Source: Onthophagus taurus (lineage: Eukaryota; Arthropoda; Insecta; Coleoptera; Scarabaeidae). From it: a stretch of DNA of 64,000 nt. A program made the translations under genes and the position numbers. The notes below the pieces were generated by a model that did not search any database, was not told where the DNA came from, and saw only the letters and a list, made by a program, of their open reading frames with translations. Of this stretch, positions 24,401 to 37,482 are shown piece after piece; within the stretch, counting starts at the first letter, position 1, and every line of letters starts with the position of its first letter. Where the stretch lies: positions 19,287,001 through 19,351,000 of the forward strand of contig NC_091972.1 in assembly GCF_036711975.1 (NCBI RefSeq), written 5' to 3'.

Positions 24401-27400
24401 CAAAAACGGGGTTTTAATGCCAAAACAAAAACAAAGAAGATACCGAACCGAACGTCCTTTCGCTTGCGAACACTGCTCTGCGAGATTTACGCTACGTTCG
24501 AATATGGAGAGACACATCAAACAACAACATCCTCAATATTGGTCGCAACGACAACGTTCGAATTCGAATCCCGGACGAAAACCCAACGGAAATCAACCGA
24601 TTTCGATTCCTAATTACGAACCGCAAAGGATTAATCCGAATCAAAACGATGATTTAAAAGATAACAATCAAATTTCTTATAAATTAAAACACGCCATTTT
24701 GGCGCAACATCTACGTGGTACTCATAATAGTCAAGAATATAAAGCGGCGAATTTGTTGAATCCGATTCCGATTCAACCGAAACGCGAGGAGGATGATGAG
24801 TGCGCGTTGATTATTGATGAACCGGTTGATGATCGTATGGATACCGAAGAAGATGAATGCGTTGAAATGGAACGAAAACAACGGTTGTGTTTGGAGGAGA
24901 AATTGAGGGAATTTCAACAACCGAAATTCGATGTGTTGTTGAATCAGAAAAGGAATGAGGATGGACAGGATTTAGTTCCGGTTTCGAGGTTGTTGGATAA
25001 TGCTTCTCAACAACCTTTTAAAGATTATTTTAAAAGTGAACGGGAGGAACACGATGGTGATATTGTTAGTGAGGAGGATGAAGAGGGTTTAGTTGCTAGT
25101 GGAAGTACAAGTGAAGCTAATTCTGGAACGGATGAGAATAAGTAAGTTAAATATTTTTGTTCATTTAAACTTTTCAAAATTTTTCACTTAAGTTGAACCT
25201 ATCTATCTCCACGATGATTTAATTATTAACAATATATTTATCCTAATAACATATACAAAATGTGGCAAATAAATGTTATGTGGTAAACATGTCATTTAAA
25301 GTAAGTCGACGGAGTCAGAGCAGAAATCAAAGCAAAAATGTTTGTTCTAAGCTTATCGTCAAGATGTGTAAACTTGTGTAAGCAAATCTGATCATGTTCT
25401 TAACTCATGGAGCCCAGAACAAAAATACGTGATGGGTTGGCTTTGATCATATTCGCTCTTTCCTTCAAACGCTTTGATGTTAGGGAGATTACTTGGCCTC
25501 TAGACTCCGTATCATCTTAGACTATTGTTTATTGTACACTTTAACTGTATCAGATTACTATTGTAAATAAGCAGTGTGGTATCATCAGCAAAGAAAATCA
25601 TAATCAGCAACATGCCAAAAACACTACGCCAGTCTCAACACTTCTCAGTGTTCAAACCACAATGATACACCTTGTTTGTGATTGGTCAGAAATCATTTCT
25701 TTGAGTTAGCGACACTGAATAGTGTTCAAGGTGCTCCAGGAAATGGGTATGATGGATGTTGTCAAAAAAGCCTCAATGATGATTTTGACAAGCAGTCGAG
25801 CATCTATCACTATGGAATTATTTCTCCTAAAACTTGGTTAAATTGAACAAATTATTATACTCAGAATATGATTAAAGCCTGTTCATAATTATTACCTCAA
25901 AAATTTTATCAATGATGGCAATAATAGCTATGAGGTGATAGTTGGTGATATCATTTCTATCTCCTTTCTTGCTAATGAGGGTAACTTTACACAGCAGTTA
26001 GTTAGAAGCAGAATTAAATACCCTGCTACTAGTAATACATTTTTACACGAAATTTTTGATTTCATTGCATAAACCACCAAGCTATCGCGACCATGTATAT
26101 CACTTTTTAAATCACTTGTCTAGGCCACAAATGGTAAATTTAGACTTAGATTACGACTTCTTGTAAGCTATTTAACCAAGCAAGTTATGCTAGCAAATAC
26201 GCTTTGGGCAATTTCATCACTGCAAGACTTCCCTTATTTTCTTTGAACCTCAGTAGTCAGCTTTGATGCGGATAACTTTGGGTTTGACGCATTATTGGCT
26301 GTTCTTCTTTTTCTTCCTCATATGCAATTTATACCTTACTGCGTTGTGGTTGTCATTCTCTTTGAGCTATAGATTTTGCAAGTAATGGCAATAACAGCTA
26401 TGAGGTGGTGGTGATATCATTTCTACCTCCCTTCTTGCAAATGAGGACAACTTTACACAACAGTTAATTAGAAGCAGTTGAATTAAATATCCTACTACTA
26501 GTAATAAATTTTTACACTAAATTTTCAATTTCATTGCATAAACCAGCAAGCTACCGCAACCATCTATAACATCCATATCACTTTTTAAATCTCCCGTTAG
26601 AGTCAAAAATGGTAAATTTAGATTTAGTTGATTTCTTCTGTTCATAAACGATTTGACCAAGGAAATTATGCTAGCAAGTACGCATTGGACTGCAAGACTT
26701 CTCTTATTTTTCTTGAACCTCAGTAGTCAACTTTGATGCGGATAAATTTGGGTTTGTAGCATTGTATTATCGGTTGTTCTTTTTCTTCATATGCCATTTA
26801 TGCCTTACTACTTTGTGGTTGTTCTTCTGCTTGAGCTATAACCTCACTTCTTGGATATTTCTTTTTCTCGTCTTCAATCAACTTGATTTCTGCTAGTCCC
26901 AGTACTTCTACTTTGTACTTTTCCATTTCCTTTATTATCTGTAACTCTCTCTCTCTGCTAAAGCTGTTGATCTTTGTTGATCGTGAAATTTTATCGTAAT
27001 CGATTTCTCGCGATCTAAGTACTTGGTGGATAATTTCTTTGACAATAAATGCATATTTATGTTGCATCACTCTATAATTAAGTTGTGATTCAATATAAGT
27101 TAAATACAAAGTTTTTACAAATGAATTTAAATCCTTAAGTATCTAACAGTTTCTGAATATTGAAACGGTGTGTCATCATTTCCGCCATCAATTCTGAATC
27201 CGTGCAATTAAGACTCTAATTTTTGAATCCCAAGAAATTGTATACTGCAAAAATACAATGTACGAAGTGTTCTAATCCTTGCATACTGGTTTTGGCGTTC
27301 CTCAATGTTATTCCTAATCAAGCCATATCAAATACTAAGTCTAAGATATCTTCGAATATTTTCTCTGATGTTGTTCAAAACTATCGTGTTCTTCTCAGCG

Positions 27401-30400
27401 TCTTCTCCATCAATTATTGACATCCTTATAAGCATCCTCGAGATAATCGGATAATCTGTGACACATCTCACTGTCATTCAGATTTCTCTTAATATTTTCC
27501 TTATCATCTATCAGCATCATCTTTGATATGTCTAAATATTGTCCCTGATATCCTTGACTAATGATTCTGGTGTTCTTCAATGTTATTCCTAAGCAAGTCG
27601 TCTTCAACATCTCTCAACATCGTCTAATTGTAAAATATCTTCGAATATCTTCTCTGATGTTGTTCAAAATCATATATTGCATCAAAGTCGCTAAGATATA
27701 CTTCAACAATGTCGTCTTCTCCATCAATTATTAACATCGCCTTTGACATCCCCATACACATCCTCGAGCATAATTCTTGATACATTTCACTGCCATTCAG
27801 ATTTCTCTCAATATTTTCTTGAACATCAACTTTGATATGTCTCAATATTGTTCGTGATATCCACGAATATTATCTCTGGTGGCTAAGGTATCTACAAATA
27901 TCAATTCTAACATTCCTCAACAGCGTCGTGTTCCTCTCAACGACTTCTCTATCATTTATCAATCTCGTCTTAGGCAGCTCTAATTATCTCATCAACATTT
28001 TTTACTTGATATCGCTAAACATCGTCCACGTCATCTATCTCAACACAGTCGTGCTCCCCTCAACATCTTCCCCATCATCTAACATAAGCAACCTTAATAT
28101 ATTTAATCATCGTTTCAAAATCAACCTTATTATACTCTAATATCGTTAGTGTATTCCCCAAATCATCTCCCTATGGCATATCAACATTCCTCTTTATGTT
28201 TTTAAACATGTCCGTGAATATTGACTCCGATGTTCCTCAATGTTATTCCTAACCATGTCGTCTCAAACATATCTTAACATCGTCTAAGATATCTTCTCTG
28301 AAGTTATTCAAAATTGTGCATTGCATCAAACTCGCCTAGATATACTTCAATACCGTCGTGCTCAGGCATCTCAAGTTATCTCATCAACATCTTCTCCTTA
28401 ATATCGCTAAAGATCATCCTAGATATCCTTAAATATTGTCTTTGGTGTTCCTTAACTTCGTCTATGGTCTATGGAATTAAAATAGACCATGTCATATATC
28501 TCACCACACTCGTGCTCTCCTCAACATCCTCCTCATCATCTATCAATAGCAATCATAGTGTATTTAATCATCGTTTCAAAATCAACCTTATTACACACTA
28601 ATATCGTTAGTGTCTTCCCTCAAATCATCTTCCCCGTGGCATATCAACATCCCTCTTGATGTTTTAACCATGGTCCCTAATATTTCTCAACATCATTTCT
28701 TGTATCTTCTGATATCGTTCCAAGCAGCTCAGTACATAATCTATAAGATTTTTTAAACTTTTCTCTATAATCCCTAACATCTCTCAATGATGTTTGGCCT
28801 CCCTCAATGTATTTCCCATCACAGGTCAACATCTTTCTTGATATATCTTAAAAACATCACCGATATTTTTCAATATCATCCCTGATTTCCTCTAATATCA
28901 TTTCTGACTCTTGGTATTTCTCTATATAATCATTAACATCTCTCAACACTATTCTGTCCTTCCTCAATGTTTTTTCCATCAGTTATTAACATTTCTAATT
29001 ATCATCCCCAACATCTCTCAACTACCTCGATATCTCTAAGCATACGATCTCTTAAAATCGTTTTTGATCTTCTTCTACATCGCCATTGGCCACCCTTACG
29101 ATCATTCTTATCATCTATCAACGTCGTAAGAGACATCTCTTAGCATCATCATCACCCATATCGTTCAATATCTTTCTTAATTTTCTCCAATATTGCCGCT
29201 TGTCTTTGTCAACATCCTTATATATCCTATCTTTAAGATATATTCTTTTTTTAATCTTATCTTATCTTTAAGGTATCTTTAATAATCGTCTCCAACATTT
29301 TTCAATATCATCCGTGATATATCGTTCCCATGACGTATCAATATCGTTCTTGATGTTTCCTGGTATTCCGGAATATCAGTCCTCGCCTCTCTCAATGTCT
29401 TCTCCACTTTCTATCAACATCGTCCTTGATATCTCTTAGCATCATCATTACCGATATTCTTCAATATCATTCTTAATTTCCTCCAATATTGTCTTTGTCA
29501 ACGTTTATGCCTCATCTTTGTGCATAATTTCTGATATATCTCTCATTATACCAATATCGCTTTTTGATATCATGTTTGATGTCTCAACATTGTTCCTGAT
29601 CTCCACGAATACTCTCTATGGTGTTCCTCAACATTTGTCTTCAACTAATTTACTATGATAGCTTCAAAATTAGTCTCTGGAGTCCTTTGATATCTCAACA
29701 TCAAATGTTATATCTCAACATTGTTCCTGATATCCACGAATATTTCCTCCGGTGTTCCTCTAGGTTGTTCTTAAGCAAGTTGTCCGAAACATATCTTAAT
29801 ATCGTCCCTTATATCTTTCAATATCGTTTTTGGTGTTTCTCAACATCGTCTCCGACAACAAAATCAACATCTTTCACATTATTTATCAATATCAATCATG
29901 GTATCTTTAATAATCGTCTCCAACATCTTTCAATATCATCCGTGATATATCTTCCCCATGTATTCCGGAATATCATTCCTCGCCTCTCTCAATATCTCTC
30001 TCATTATACCAATATCGCTTTTTAATATATGTTTGATGTCTCAACATTGTTCCTGATATCCACGAATACTCTCTATAGTGTTCCTCAACGTTTTTGATAT
30101 CTTAACATCAACTGTTATATCTCAACATTGTCCCTGATATCCACGTATATTGTCTCCGATGTTCCTCCAGGTTATTCCTAAGCAAGTTGACCGAAACATA
30201 TCTTAATATCTTTCAATATCGTCTTCGGTGTTTCTCAACATCGTCTACTACAACAAAATCAACATCTTTCACATCATTTATCAATACCAATCATGGTATC
30301 TTTAATAATCGTCTCCAACATTATTCAATATCATCCGTGATATATCTTCTCATGACGTATTAACATCCTCCTTGATGTTTCCTGGTATTCCGAAATCGTC

Positions 30401-31738
30401 CTTATCAACATTGTCCTTGTCATTTCTCAACATGACTCGACAACTCGCAAGTATGCAACCAAATACGCAAATCGCGTATTGCGCTACCTATACTGTGATA
30501 TTGGTTGCATACTTGCAATGATGACGTCGGGTACGATAATTAATTAATACACTGTATTTTGAATGACAAATTTTGTTATTATTAATTTTTTTTTTAGATC
30601 TGAATCTGAAAATCCAACTCAAGGCCCGGTAAAAAAGAAATCAGCATACTCTTTGGCCCCAAATAGAGTAAGTTGTCCGTATTGCAATCGAAAATTTCCA
30701 TGGACATCTTCATTGCGTCGTCATATTTTGACTCACACCGGTCAAAAACCGTTCAAATGCAGTCACTGTCCCTTATTGTTCACAACAAAATCGAATTGTG
30801 ACCGCCATTTATTAAGAAAGCATGGAAATTCCGCAACAACCATCGTTAACGACGTCACCAATAATAATTCCAACAATAACTTTCTTGTTAGAAACGTACC
30901 AGAGCGTCCGTACAAGTGCAATAATTGCCCGAGTAGCACATTTTCGACAGCCTCAAATTTAAAAAAACACATCCACGGCAAACATCAATCGAATGAAGAT
31001 AAAATAAGTCACGGTTATGATGCTGGAAGTAGTGAGGATGAGAAGCAACATCATGAATGGGAACATCAAAATTTAAATGTGAAAAGTACCGATGTAATAG
31101 CGTCATCTTCTGATTTACCATTTAAGTGCCATTTGTGTGATGGATCTTTTTCGGAACGAAACGATTGTTTAGATCACATAAGAGATAAACATCCGTCCGA
31201 ATTTGATTTGTTACTATCGAAAAATGCTCTTGATAACAACGCATCTTCACCTCAAGAAGAGAACTCTCCGAACCATCATAATCAAAACAACAACGACGAA
31301 GACGACCAAGAAAATCGCGGTAAATTTCCAGATTATTCAAATCGGAAAGTAATATGCGCATTTTGTATGCGACGTTTTTGGTCCGCCGAAGATTTAAGAA
31401 GACACATGAGAACACACACCGGTGAACGACCATTCAGTTGCGACATATGCCGTAGGAGATTTACATTAAAACACAGCATGTTACGTCATCGTAAAAAACA
31501 TAGTGCTTCGAGTGAAAATGACACGAATATTAATAGCGATGAGGATGTTAATCCAAGTTTAGAAGTTAAAATGAAAAATTTAATGAAAACGAATCTAACT
31601 GAGGATTCCGATGGAAACGAAAGCGGCGATTTGATTAGTAATTTACTTGGTATTCAAGGATCGATTGTTGATCAAGTTTTGACAGCTACAGCCGATGACG
31701 CTGCTAAACTTTTGGGGGTTAAAAATCAAGAAAAATAA
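21481..31738 (+). CDS. hnt: Hindsight / Ras-responsive element-binding protein 1 (C2H2 zinc-finger transcription factor)
   Basis: Coding exons are 21481-21550, 21760-25141 and 30598-31738, all GT-AG and phase-consistent, giving about 1,530 residues. Sixteen zinc fingers are visible, at about residues 89, 124, 152, 267, 298, 367 (last ligand Cys), 498, 529, 557, 924, 1175, 1203, 1256, 1325, 1402 and 1430. The exon-4 block (NRVSCPYC...PWTSSLRRH) and the paired-finger layout are typical of RREB1/Hindsight. A PIDLS motif at about 724-728 and a PEDLT motif at about 756 match the CtBP co-repressor motif PxDLS. Hindsight (pebbled) in Drosophila is a nuclear regulator downstream of Notch and EGFR/Ras, acting in epithelial morphogenesis and follicle cells. 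The start at 21481 was chosen because the frame upstream in exon 2 (AESE) has no ATG before the splice acceptor. A missing 5' coding exon cannot be excluded. Confidence 0.9.
21760..25141 (+). CDS. hnt: hindsight/RREB1 main coding exon (fingers 1-10)
   Basis: This 3.4-kb exon follows a poly(T) acceptor (TTTTTTTAG|AT) and ends at AATAA|GTAAGT. The open frame also runs upstream to 21624 through the intron, so a longer ATG there would be an artefact: the splice to exon 2 gives a continuous SSPPPQNNS-DINESGM reading. It encodes fingers 1-10, a (RSET)n repeat, acidic and proline-rich low-complexity linkers, and the CtBP-type motifs. The phase (two bases left over) matches the acceptor at 30598. Confidence 0.9.
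22260..22377 (+). repeat. In-frame 12-bp minisatellite coding (RSET)n
   Basis: Nine consecutive 12-base units of the type AGAAGTGAGACA encode RSDT, RSET (five times), RSEA, RSET, RSEA at about residues 191-226 of the zinc-finger protein, between fingers 3 and 4. The unit is divisible by three, so copy-number changes keep the frame. The open frames this creates on other frames and on the minus strand are shadows. Confidence 0.85.
25480..27110 (-). pseudogene. Non-LTR retrotransposon relic with tandem duplication
   Basis: On the minus strand, 25530-25610 reads IMIFFADDTTLLIYNS, the FADD catalytic motif of a non-LTR reverse transcriptase. Upstream in the element (26798-27109) the frame reads RERELQIIKEMEKYKVEVLGLAEIK, resembling the start of an apurinic-like endonuclease domain (EMEKYKVDVLGLxETK). 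Between them about 480 bp is tandemly duplicated (about 25905-26350 and 26378-26830). Many stops break the frames. It lies antisense in intron 3 of hindsight. Confidence 0.65.
27110..27400. other. Intron 3 DNA, no gene seen
   Basis: AT-rich intronic sequence between the retrotransposon relic and the minisatellite. Nothing is recognised. Confidence 0.4.
27400..30455. repeat. 3-kb degenerate minisatellite (CTCAACATCGTC / GATATCT units)
   Basis: Variants of 'tctcaacatcgtctttgatatctctcaatatc' recur throughout at irregular 25-35 base spacing, with higher-order copies such as 29560-29800 and 30030-30190, and 29890-29960 and 30290-30360. The strand is C/T-rich with few G. It creates many short open frames on both strands (such as 27832-28140 and 29618-30025), none of them conserved domains. 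It fills most of intron 3 of hindsight. Confidence 0.75.
30598..31738 (+). CDS. hnt: hindsight/RREB1 last coding exon (fingers 11-16)
   Basis: The acceptor TTTTTTTTAG|A at 30597/30598 completes an AAA codon with the previous exon and gives ENK-SESENPTQGPVKKKSAY. Six C2H2 fingers follow as two linked pairs and two single fingers. One pair uses the TGQKP linker and the C-terminal pair the TGERP linker. The tail is acidic and serine-rich, and the stop TAA is at 31736-31738. An ATG at 30563 lies inside the intron and is not used. Confidence 0.92.
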
Positions 31739-33400
31739 GTTTTAAAATAAAGAAAGAATCTAGTCAAAATAGAAAAAAGAATTTGGTTGAATTTAATTTT
31801 TTAATGTAAGTAAATATGGTAAAAATTTAAGTTGGTATTTTTGAAATTTGACGTTTATTATGATTATGTCAAATTTAACATATAATTATTTTATGTATTT
31901 ATTTTCAATTTTAAATGTTTAGTTTGATAATTTTCTCTAATTTAGTTCCAAATAATTCTTAAAAAATGTATTTAATTTTCTATTATCGATATTTTTTTCC
32001 GGGATAACTTTGTAAATAATAATCAAAATAAAAAAAATATGATGCAAGAAAAAAATAGTACGGTCTAGGATACCAAATATTAGTTAATAAACAAAAAAGG
32101 CAACGAATCTGTAATATATAAAAAGCCTTATTTAGTGTCTTAACTTGAATGATAAAGCAAAGATGTAAACTTAAGAGCAATATAGATTTTAATATATTTA
32201 CTTAAAAAGAAGAGAGATATTCTTATTCTCGGGCTTGTGAGGCAAAACGTAAATTATAATTATAAAAAATTAGTTTTTAATAAATTGCACGAGTGTTTAT
32301 TCGAATTTAGCTTTTTAAAAAGGATCACCGCTAACTTCACGTTTGTTTATTTTTTTTTTGAATAAAATCAAAATTAATTTAGAGAAAAATATTAAAGGTG
32401 GTAATAATAATAAAAATATTAAGCATATTTATTATTATTAATAATAATAAATTAGAAATAAAAAGTATTCAATAAAATAAAAATGATTTCCAATTAATTT
32501 TTTTGAGGTTGGTATATAAATTTGACATTAAATCTGTCTAAATTAAATTAATTTTGTAATTGAGGTTATGTCGCTAATAAAATTTTTTATTTTATTGAAT
32601 ACGTGATATTATATTGAACACATTGAAAAGTGCACTTACCTAGTTTGTTTATCTTTTCGTTTTTTGGGTATTTTTGATGATGAAACACATTCACGCTGTG
32701 TCTTAAAAAAACGGTCGAATCAAACGTAGGAAGTGTTCCTTTTAACATTTCTCCTTAAAAAATAACGTTCGATCGACTGATAGCTTATTATATTATTAAA
32801 AAAAAACGAGATGAAGTAATAATGATTACATGTATTATTATTATAGAAAAAAATGTATACAAAAAACATATCCTATTTAAATTTAAAATTGAGTGAAGAT
32901 ATATCTATATATAAATATATATATTATAAAGTTTAAAAATTAATCTGAATAATGTTATTTAATTAGTTTAAAAAAAACAGGGCGTTTTTAATCATTTTGT
33001 GTTTATTAGTTATTATTTTGAGGTTAATAAATTATTATGTAATTGTAGAAATTAAAAAAATATTTTGAGAGAAGTAAATTTTGAGTACCAATCTGGTCAA
33101 AATGGTAATTTTAACGTACTAAACTACGTACTGATATCATTATTGTATTTGTAAAATGCCATATCTACGTAAAAATAAGTAAGGTTAACGTGCGTTTTTA
33201 TGATTAATATTTCTTTTTAAAAAAGTCCACTCTGTAACCTATTTAAATGTATTTGTATTGTATTTAACAAGCCGGAGCGAAGACTTTTTTCTGTTTATTG
33301 AAATTTTTTATGTTTCGGTTTATTTTTGTTTGTTTTCGTAGTTTATTTTTGTGAAACGAGTTTAATAAACGAATTATGCTCAAAATAAAAATAATTATTT
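31739..33400 (+). other. hindsight/RREB1 3'UTR and poly(A) region
   Basis: AT-rich sequence without repeats follows the stop codon. Several AATAAA signals occur (from about 31747), and a cluster near 33362-33400 (AATAAAC, AAAATAAAAATAATT) sits just before the first repeat of the adjacent foldback element. The true cleavage site cannot be chosen from sequence. A long 3'UTR of up to 1.65 kb is inferred. Confidence 0.45.
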
Positions 33401-33589
33401 GTTTTATTTATAACCAGCAATTTATATTTTATTTTAATTAGCCGTCAAGAAGTCAAAAATTTTGAAACTTTGTGACAGAATTAAAACGCTATCAAAATAC
33501 AATCAGCAAAGGCCTTTGGAATCAATTTTAGCAAAATATGCAATTTCCTATTTTCGCATAATCTAAGTGTCAAAAAAGATGCTAATTCA

Positions 33590-35105
33590 AAAATTCTTGG
33601 AAGCCGTGTTTATTGAAATTAAGAAATTAAACTTATTTTAAATTGAAGCTTAAATCTTTCTGTTTAAATTGATGTATAATAATCGTTGGGTTGAATTAGA
33701 AAAATATTGAGAAGAAAGATGTTGAAATAAAACTTACGTTTTCATGTAACCTAAAAGTGTCAAAAAAGATGCCAATTTAAAAGTTCCTGGAAGCCGTATT
33801 TATTGAAATTACGGAATGAAACTTATTTTAAATTAAAGCTCAAAGCTTTCTCTTTAAAATGATGTATAATAATTGTTGGGTTGGATTGGAAAAATATTGA
33901 GAAAAGAAATATTGAAACAAAACTTAAATTTTCGTATAACATAAAAGTGTTAATAAAGATGCTAATTTAAAAATTCCTGGAAGTCGTATTTATTGAAATT
34001 AAGGAATGAAACTTATTTTAAATTAAAGCTCAAAGCTTTCTCTTTAAAATGATGTATAATAATTGTTGGGTTGGGTTGGAAAAATATAGAGAAAAAAAAT
34101 TTTTAAATAAAACTTACATTTCCGTATAACCTAAGAGTGTCAAAAGAAATGTTAATTTAAAAATTCCTGGACGCCGTATTTATTGAAATTAAGGAATGAG
34201 ACTTATTTTAAATTAAAGCTTAAAGCTTTCTTTTTAAAATGATATATAATAATTGATGGGTTGGATTGGAAAAATATTAAGAAAAAAAATGTTGAAACAA
34301 CACTTACATTTTCGTATAACCTAAAAGTGTCAAAAAAGATGCTAATTTAAAAATTCCTGGAAGCCGTATTTATTGAAATTAAGGAATGAAACTTATTTTA
34401 AATTAAAGCTCAAAGCTTTCTCTTTAAAATGATGTCTAATAATTGTTGTGTTGGATTGGAAAAATGTTAAGAAAAAAAATGTTGAAATAAAACTTACATT
34501 TCCGTATAACCTAAGAGTGTCAAAAGAAATGTTAATTTAAAAATTCCTGGACGCCGTATTTATTGAAATTAAGGGCTGAGGCTTATTTTAAATTAAAGCT
34601 TAAAGCTTTCTTTTTAAAATGGTGTATAATAATTGATGGGTTTGATTAGAAAAATATTTTAAAAAAAAATGTTGAAATAAAACGTACATTTTTGTATAAC
34701 CTAAGACTGTCAAAAACGATGCTAATTTAAAAATTCCTGGAAGCCGTATTTATTGAAATTAAGGAATGAAACTTATTTTAAATTAAAGCTCAAAGCTTTC
34801 TCTTTAAAATGATGTATAATAATTGTTGGGTTGAATTGGAAAAATATACAGAAAAAAAATGTTGAAATAAACCTTACATTTTCGTATAACCTAAGAATGT
34901 CAAAAAAGATGCTGATTTAAAAATTCCTGGAAGCTGTATTTATTGAAATTAAGGAATGAAACTGATTTTATATTAAAGCTCAAAGCTTTCTCTTTAAAAT
35001 GATGTTTAATAATTGTTGGGTTAGATTGGAAAAATATAGAGAAAAAAAATGTTGAAACAAAACTTACATTTTCGTATAACCTAAAAGTGTCAAAAAAGTT
35101 TTGTT
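33590..35105 (+). repeat. Array of eight 190-bp repeats (forward arm)
   Basis: The landmark (A)AGCCGTATTTATTGAAATTA occurs at 33601, 33791, 33981, 34171, 34361, 34551, 34741 and 34931, exactly 190 bp apart. Copies at 34171 and 34551 share private variants (ACGCCG, TCCGTATAACCTAAGAGTGT), which suggests a 380-bp higher-order unit. No coding function is seen. Confidence 0.9.
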
Positions 35106-35107
35106 TA

Positions 35108-36106
35108 AATTTTTTTTTTTCAATTTTTTTCCAATCCAACCTAACAATTATTAAACATCATTTTAAAGAGAAAGCTTTGAGCTTTAATTTAAAATAAGTT
35201 TCATTCCTTAATTTCAATAAATACGGCTTCCAGGAATTTTTAAATTAGCATCTTTTTTGGCACTATTAGGTTATACGAAAATGTAAGTGTTGTTTCAACA
35301 TTTTCTTTCTTAATAATTTTCCATTCCAACCTATCAATTATTATACATCATTTTAAAAAGAATGCTTTAAACTATAATTTAAAATAAGTGTCATTCCTTA
35401 ATTTCAATAAATAGGACTTCCAGGAATTTTTAAATTAGCATCTTGTTTGACACTTTTAGGTTATACGAAAATGTAAGTTTTATTTAAATATTTTTTTTCT
35501 CAACATTTTTCCAATCTAACCCAACAATTATTATACATCATTTTAAAGAGAAAGCTTTAAGCTTTAATTTAGAACAAGTCTCATTCCTTAATTTCAATAA
35601 ATACGGCTTCCAGGAATTTTTAAATTAGCATCTTTTTTGACACTTTTAGGTTATACGAAAATGTAAGTTTTATTTAAATATTTTTTTCTCAATATTTTTC
35701 CAATCTAACCCAACAATTATTATACATCATTTTAAAGAGAAAGCTTTGAGCTTTAATTTAGAACAAGTCTCATTCCTTAATTTCAATAAATACGGCTTCC
35801 AGGAATTTTTAAAATAGCATCTTTTTTGACACTTTTAGGTTATACGAAAATGTAAGTTTTATTTAAATATTTTTTTTTCTCAATATTTTTCCAATCTAAC
35901 CCAACAATTATTATACATCATTTTAAAGAGAAAGCTTTGAGCTTTAATTTAGAACAAGTCTCATTCCTTAATTTCAATAAATACGGCTTCTAGGAATTTT
36001 TAAATTATCATCTTTTTTGACACTTTTATACGGTTATACGAAACTGTAGGTTTTGTTTCAAAATTTTTTTTCTGAATATTTTTCCAATCCAACCCAACAA
36101 TTATTA
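35108..36106 (-). repeat. Array of 190-bp repeats (inverted arm)
   Basis: The complement of the same unit is repeated with the GGCTTCCAGGAATTTTTAAAT landmark at about 35225, 35415, 35605, 35794 and 35985. A sixth copy is cut by the transposon at 36109 and resumes at 40002. The two arms could form a hairpin more than 1 kb long. Confidence 0.88.
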
Positions 36107-37482
36107 TACAGTATGTCCCCGGACCGAGTTACAAAGAGGAAAAAAATTTTTGTTACTGATTTTTCAAACTTATCTCAGCATAAATAATGCGTCGGATATG
36201 TTCAAACTACTAGATCGCACGAATTTTATACTCTAACTATAAAAGTTAACTAATTATTCCAATGTTTATGTAACAATTGGACTTTTGTCTAAATTGAGAA
36301 TTGAAATTGAAGTTCAATTTATGATATGTAACCATAGAAACCATAAAACTTACAACTTATGTTGGTGAGATTAAGTCTTTTCATGCGATGTTAAATGCGA
36401 TGAAAGAGAGAATTTATTTAGTACTGTACTATGGTACTAGTGAATCATGTTTTCGTGTAGTTATACAAAAATTCTAGCAAAAATATCCGGACACAAGAAT
36501 ATCTCATGTGGAGCTCGCAAACTGATGACAAAATAATTGGAAACGGGTTTGTATTATCCATAAAGAGGCAGATAAAGAGACTAAATGAGGAAGACGCTGC
36601 CTTTCAGATAGCTTTTCAACAAATGACATTGTTTCTTCCCAGCATTGTCGTTATTGGAGCGATGTAAATCCAATTAGCTTTAAATTTTATACGGTCAATG
36701 TACAGGGTGTCCCAATTTCGATGTCCACATAGGCTATCTCCGAAACTAAAAGAGATAGAAAAAAAGTAGCTTACATGTCATGATCTCGTTTTTCGAGAAA
36801 ATGCTAATGCCGAAAACTCCGAACAGCTATCGTCTTTTGTTTTCGCCCTATCGGCAAAAACTGAAAATTTTGCGAAAACGACAATCGCGAATATCTCACT
36901 TATTATCAAAGATGGAGTATTATAAATAAAACATTATATGGGCAACTTTTTACGAAGAATTCAGTGGCGTAGGTAGAATTTTTTTCCCATCTTTTATTTT
37001 CGAGATTTGAGACATAACTTTATTTTTTTAAATGGAAACCATAGTTGGCTATGACCTAAAATAATTTGTTATTTTCTTCTGATAACAAATATATATAGTT
37101 TGTGGGGCATATTTCTTATAGTTATTGAATAATTAACAAAAATTCATTTTGTTCTATCTAAACATAATGTATGTATTTAAAAGTTAATGTTGCTATGGTG
37201 ATAACCATACATACTATGATGGAACATAATGTATCAAATAATTGCCAAAGTTTGTATTTAAAAATTCGATAACAACTCTGGCATTATGAGCTGGTATGAT
37301 GCACCGGCATGTTAGGTGTCAAAGTATAACAAAACTAAATAAAACTTAATGTTGCTATGGTGATAACCATACATACTATGATGGAACATAATGTATCAAT
37401 TTTTTTTGTTCTTTCTAAAACTATTTATGTATTTAAAACTTAATGTTGTTATGGTGATAACAATGCCACGATGGAAAACATT

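Noticed and set aside
27832-30025. Several 60-135-residue open frames in hindsight intron 3
   Set aside because: They come from the degenerate minisatellite, whose C/T-rich units lack stop codons. Translations are repeats of ISL/NIV phrases without any domain.
33590-36106. Regular repeat spacing considered as a CRISPR array
   Set aside because: The 190-bp units are tandem without unique spacers, on both strands, in a eukaryotic intergenic region.
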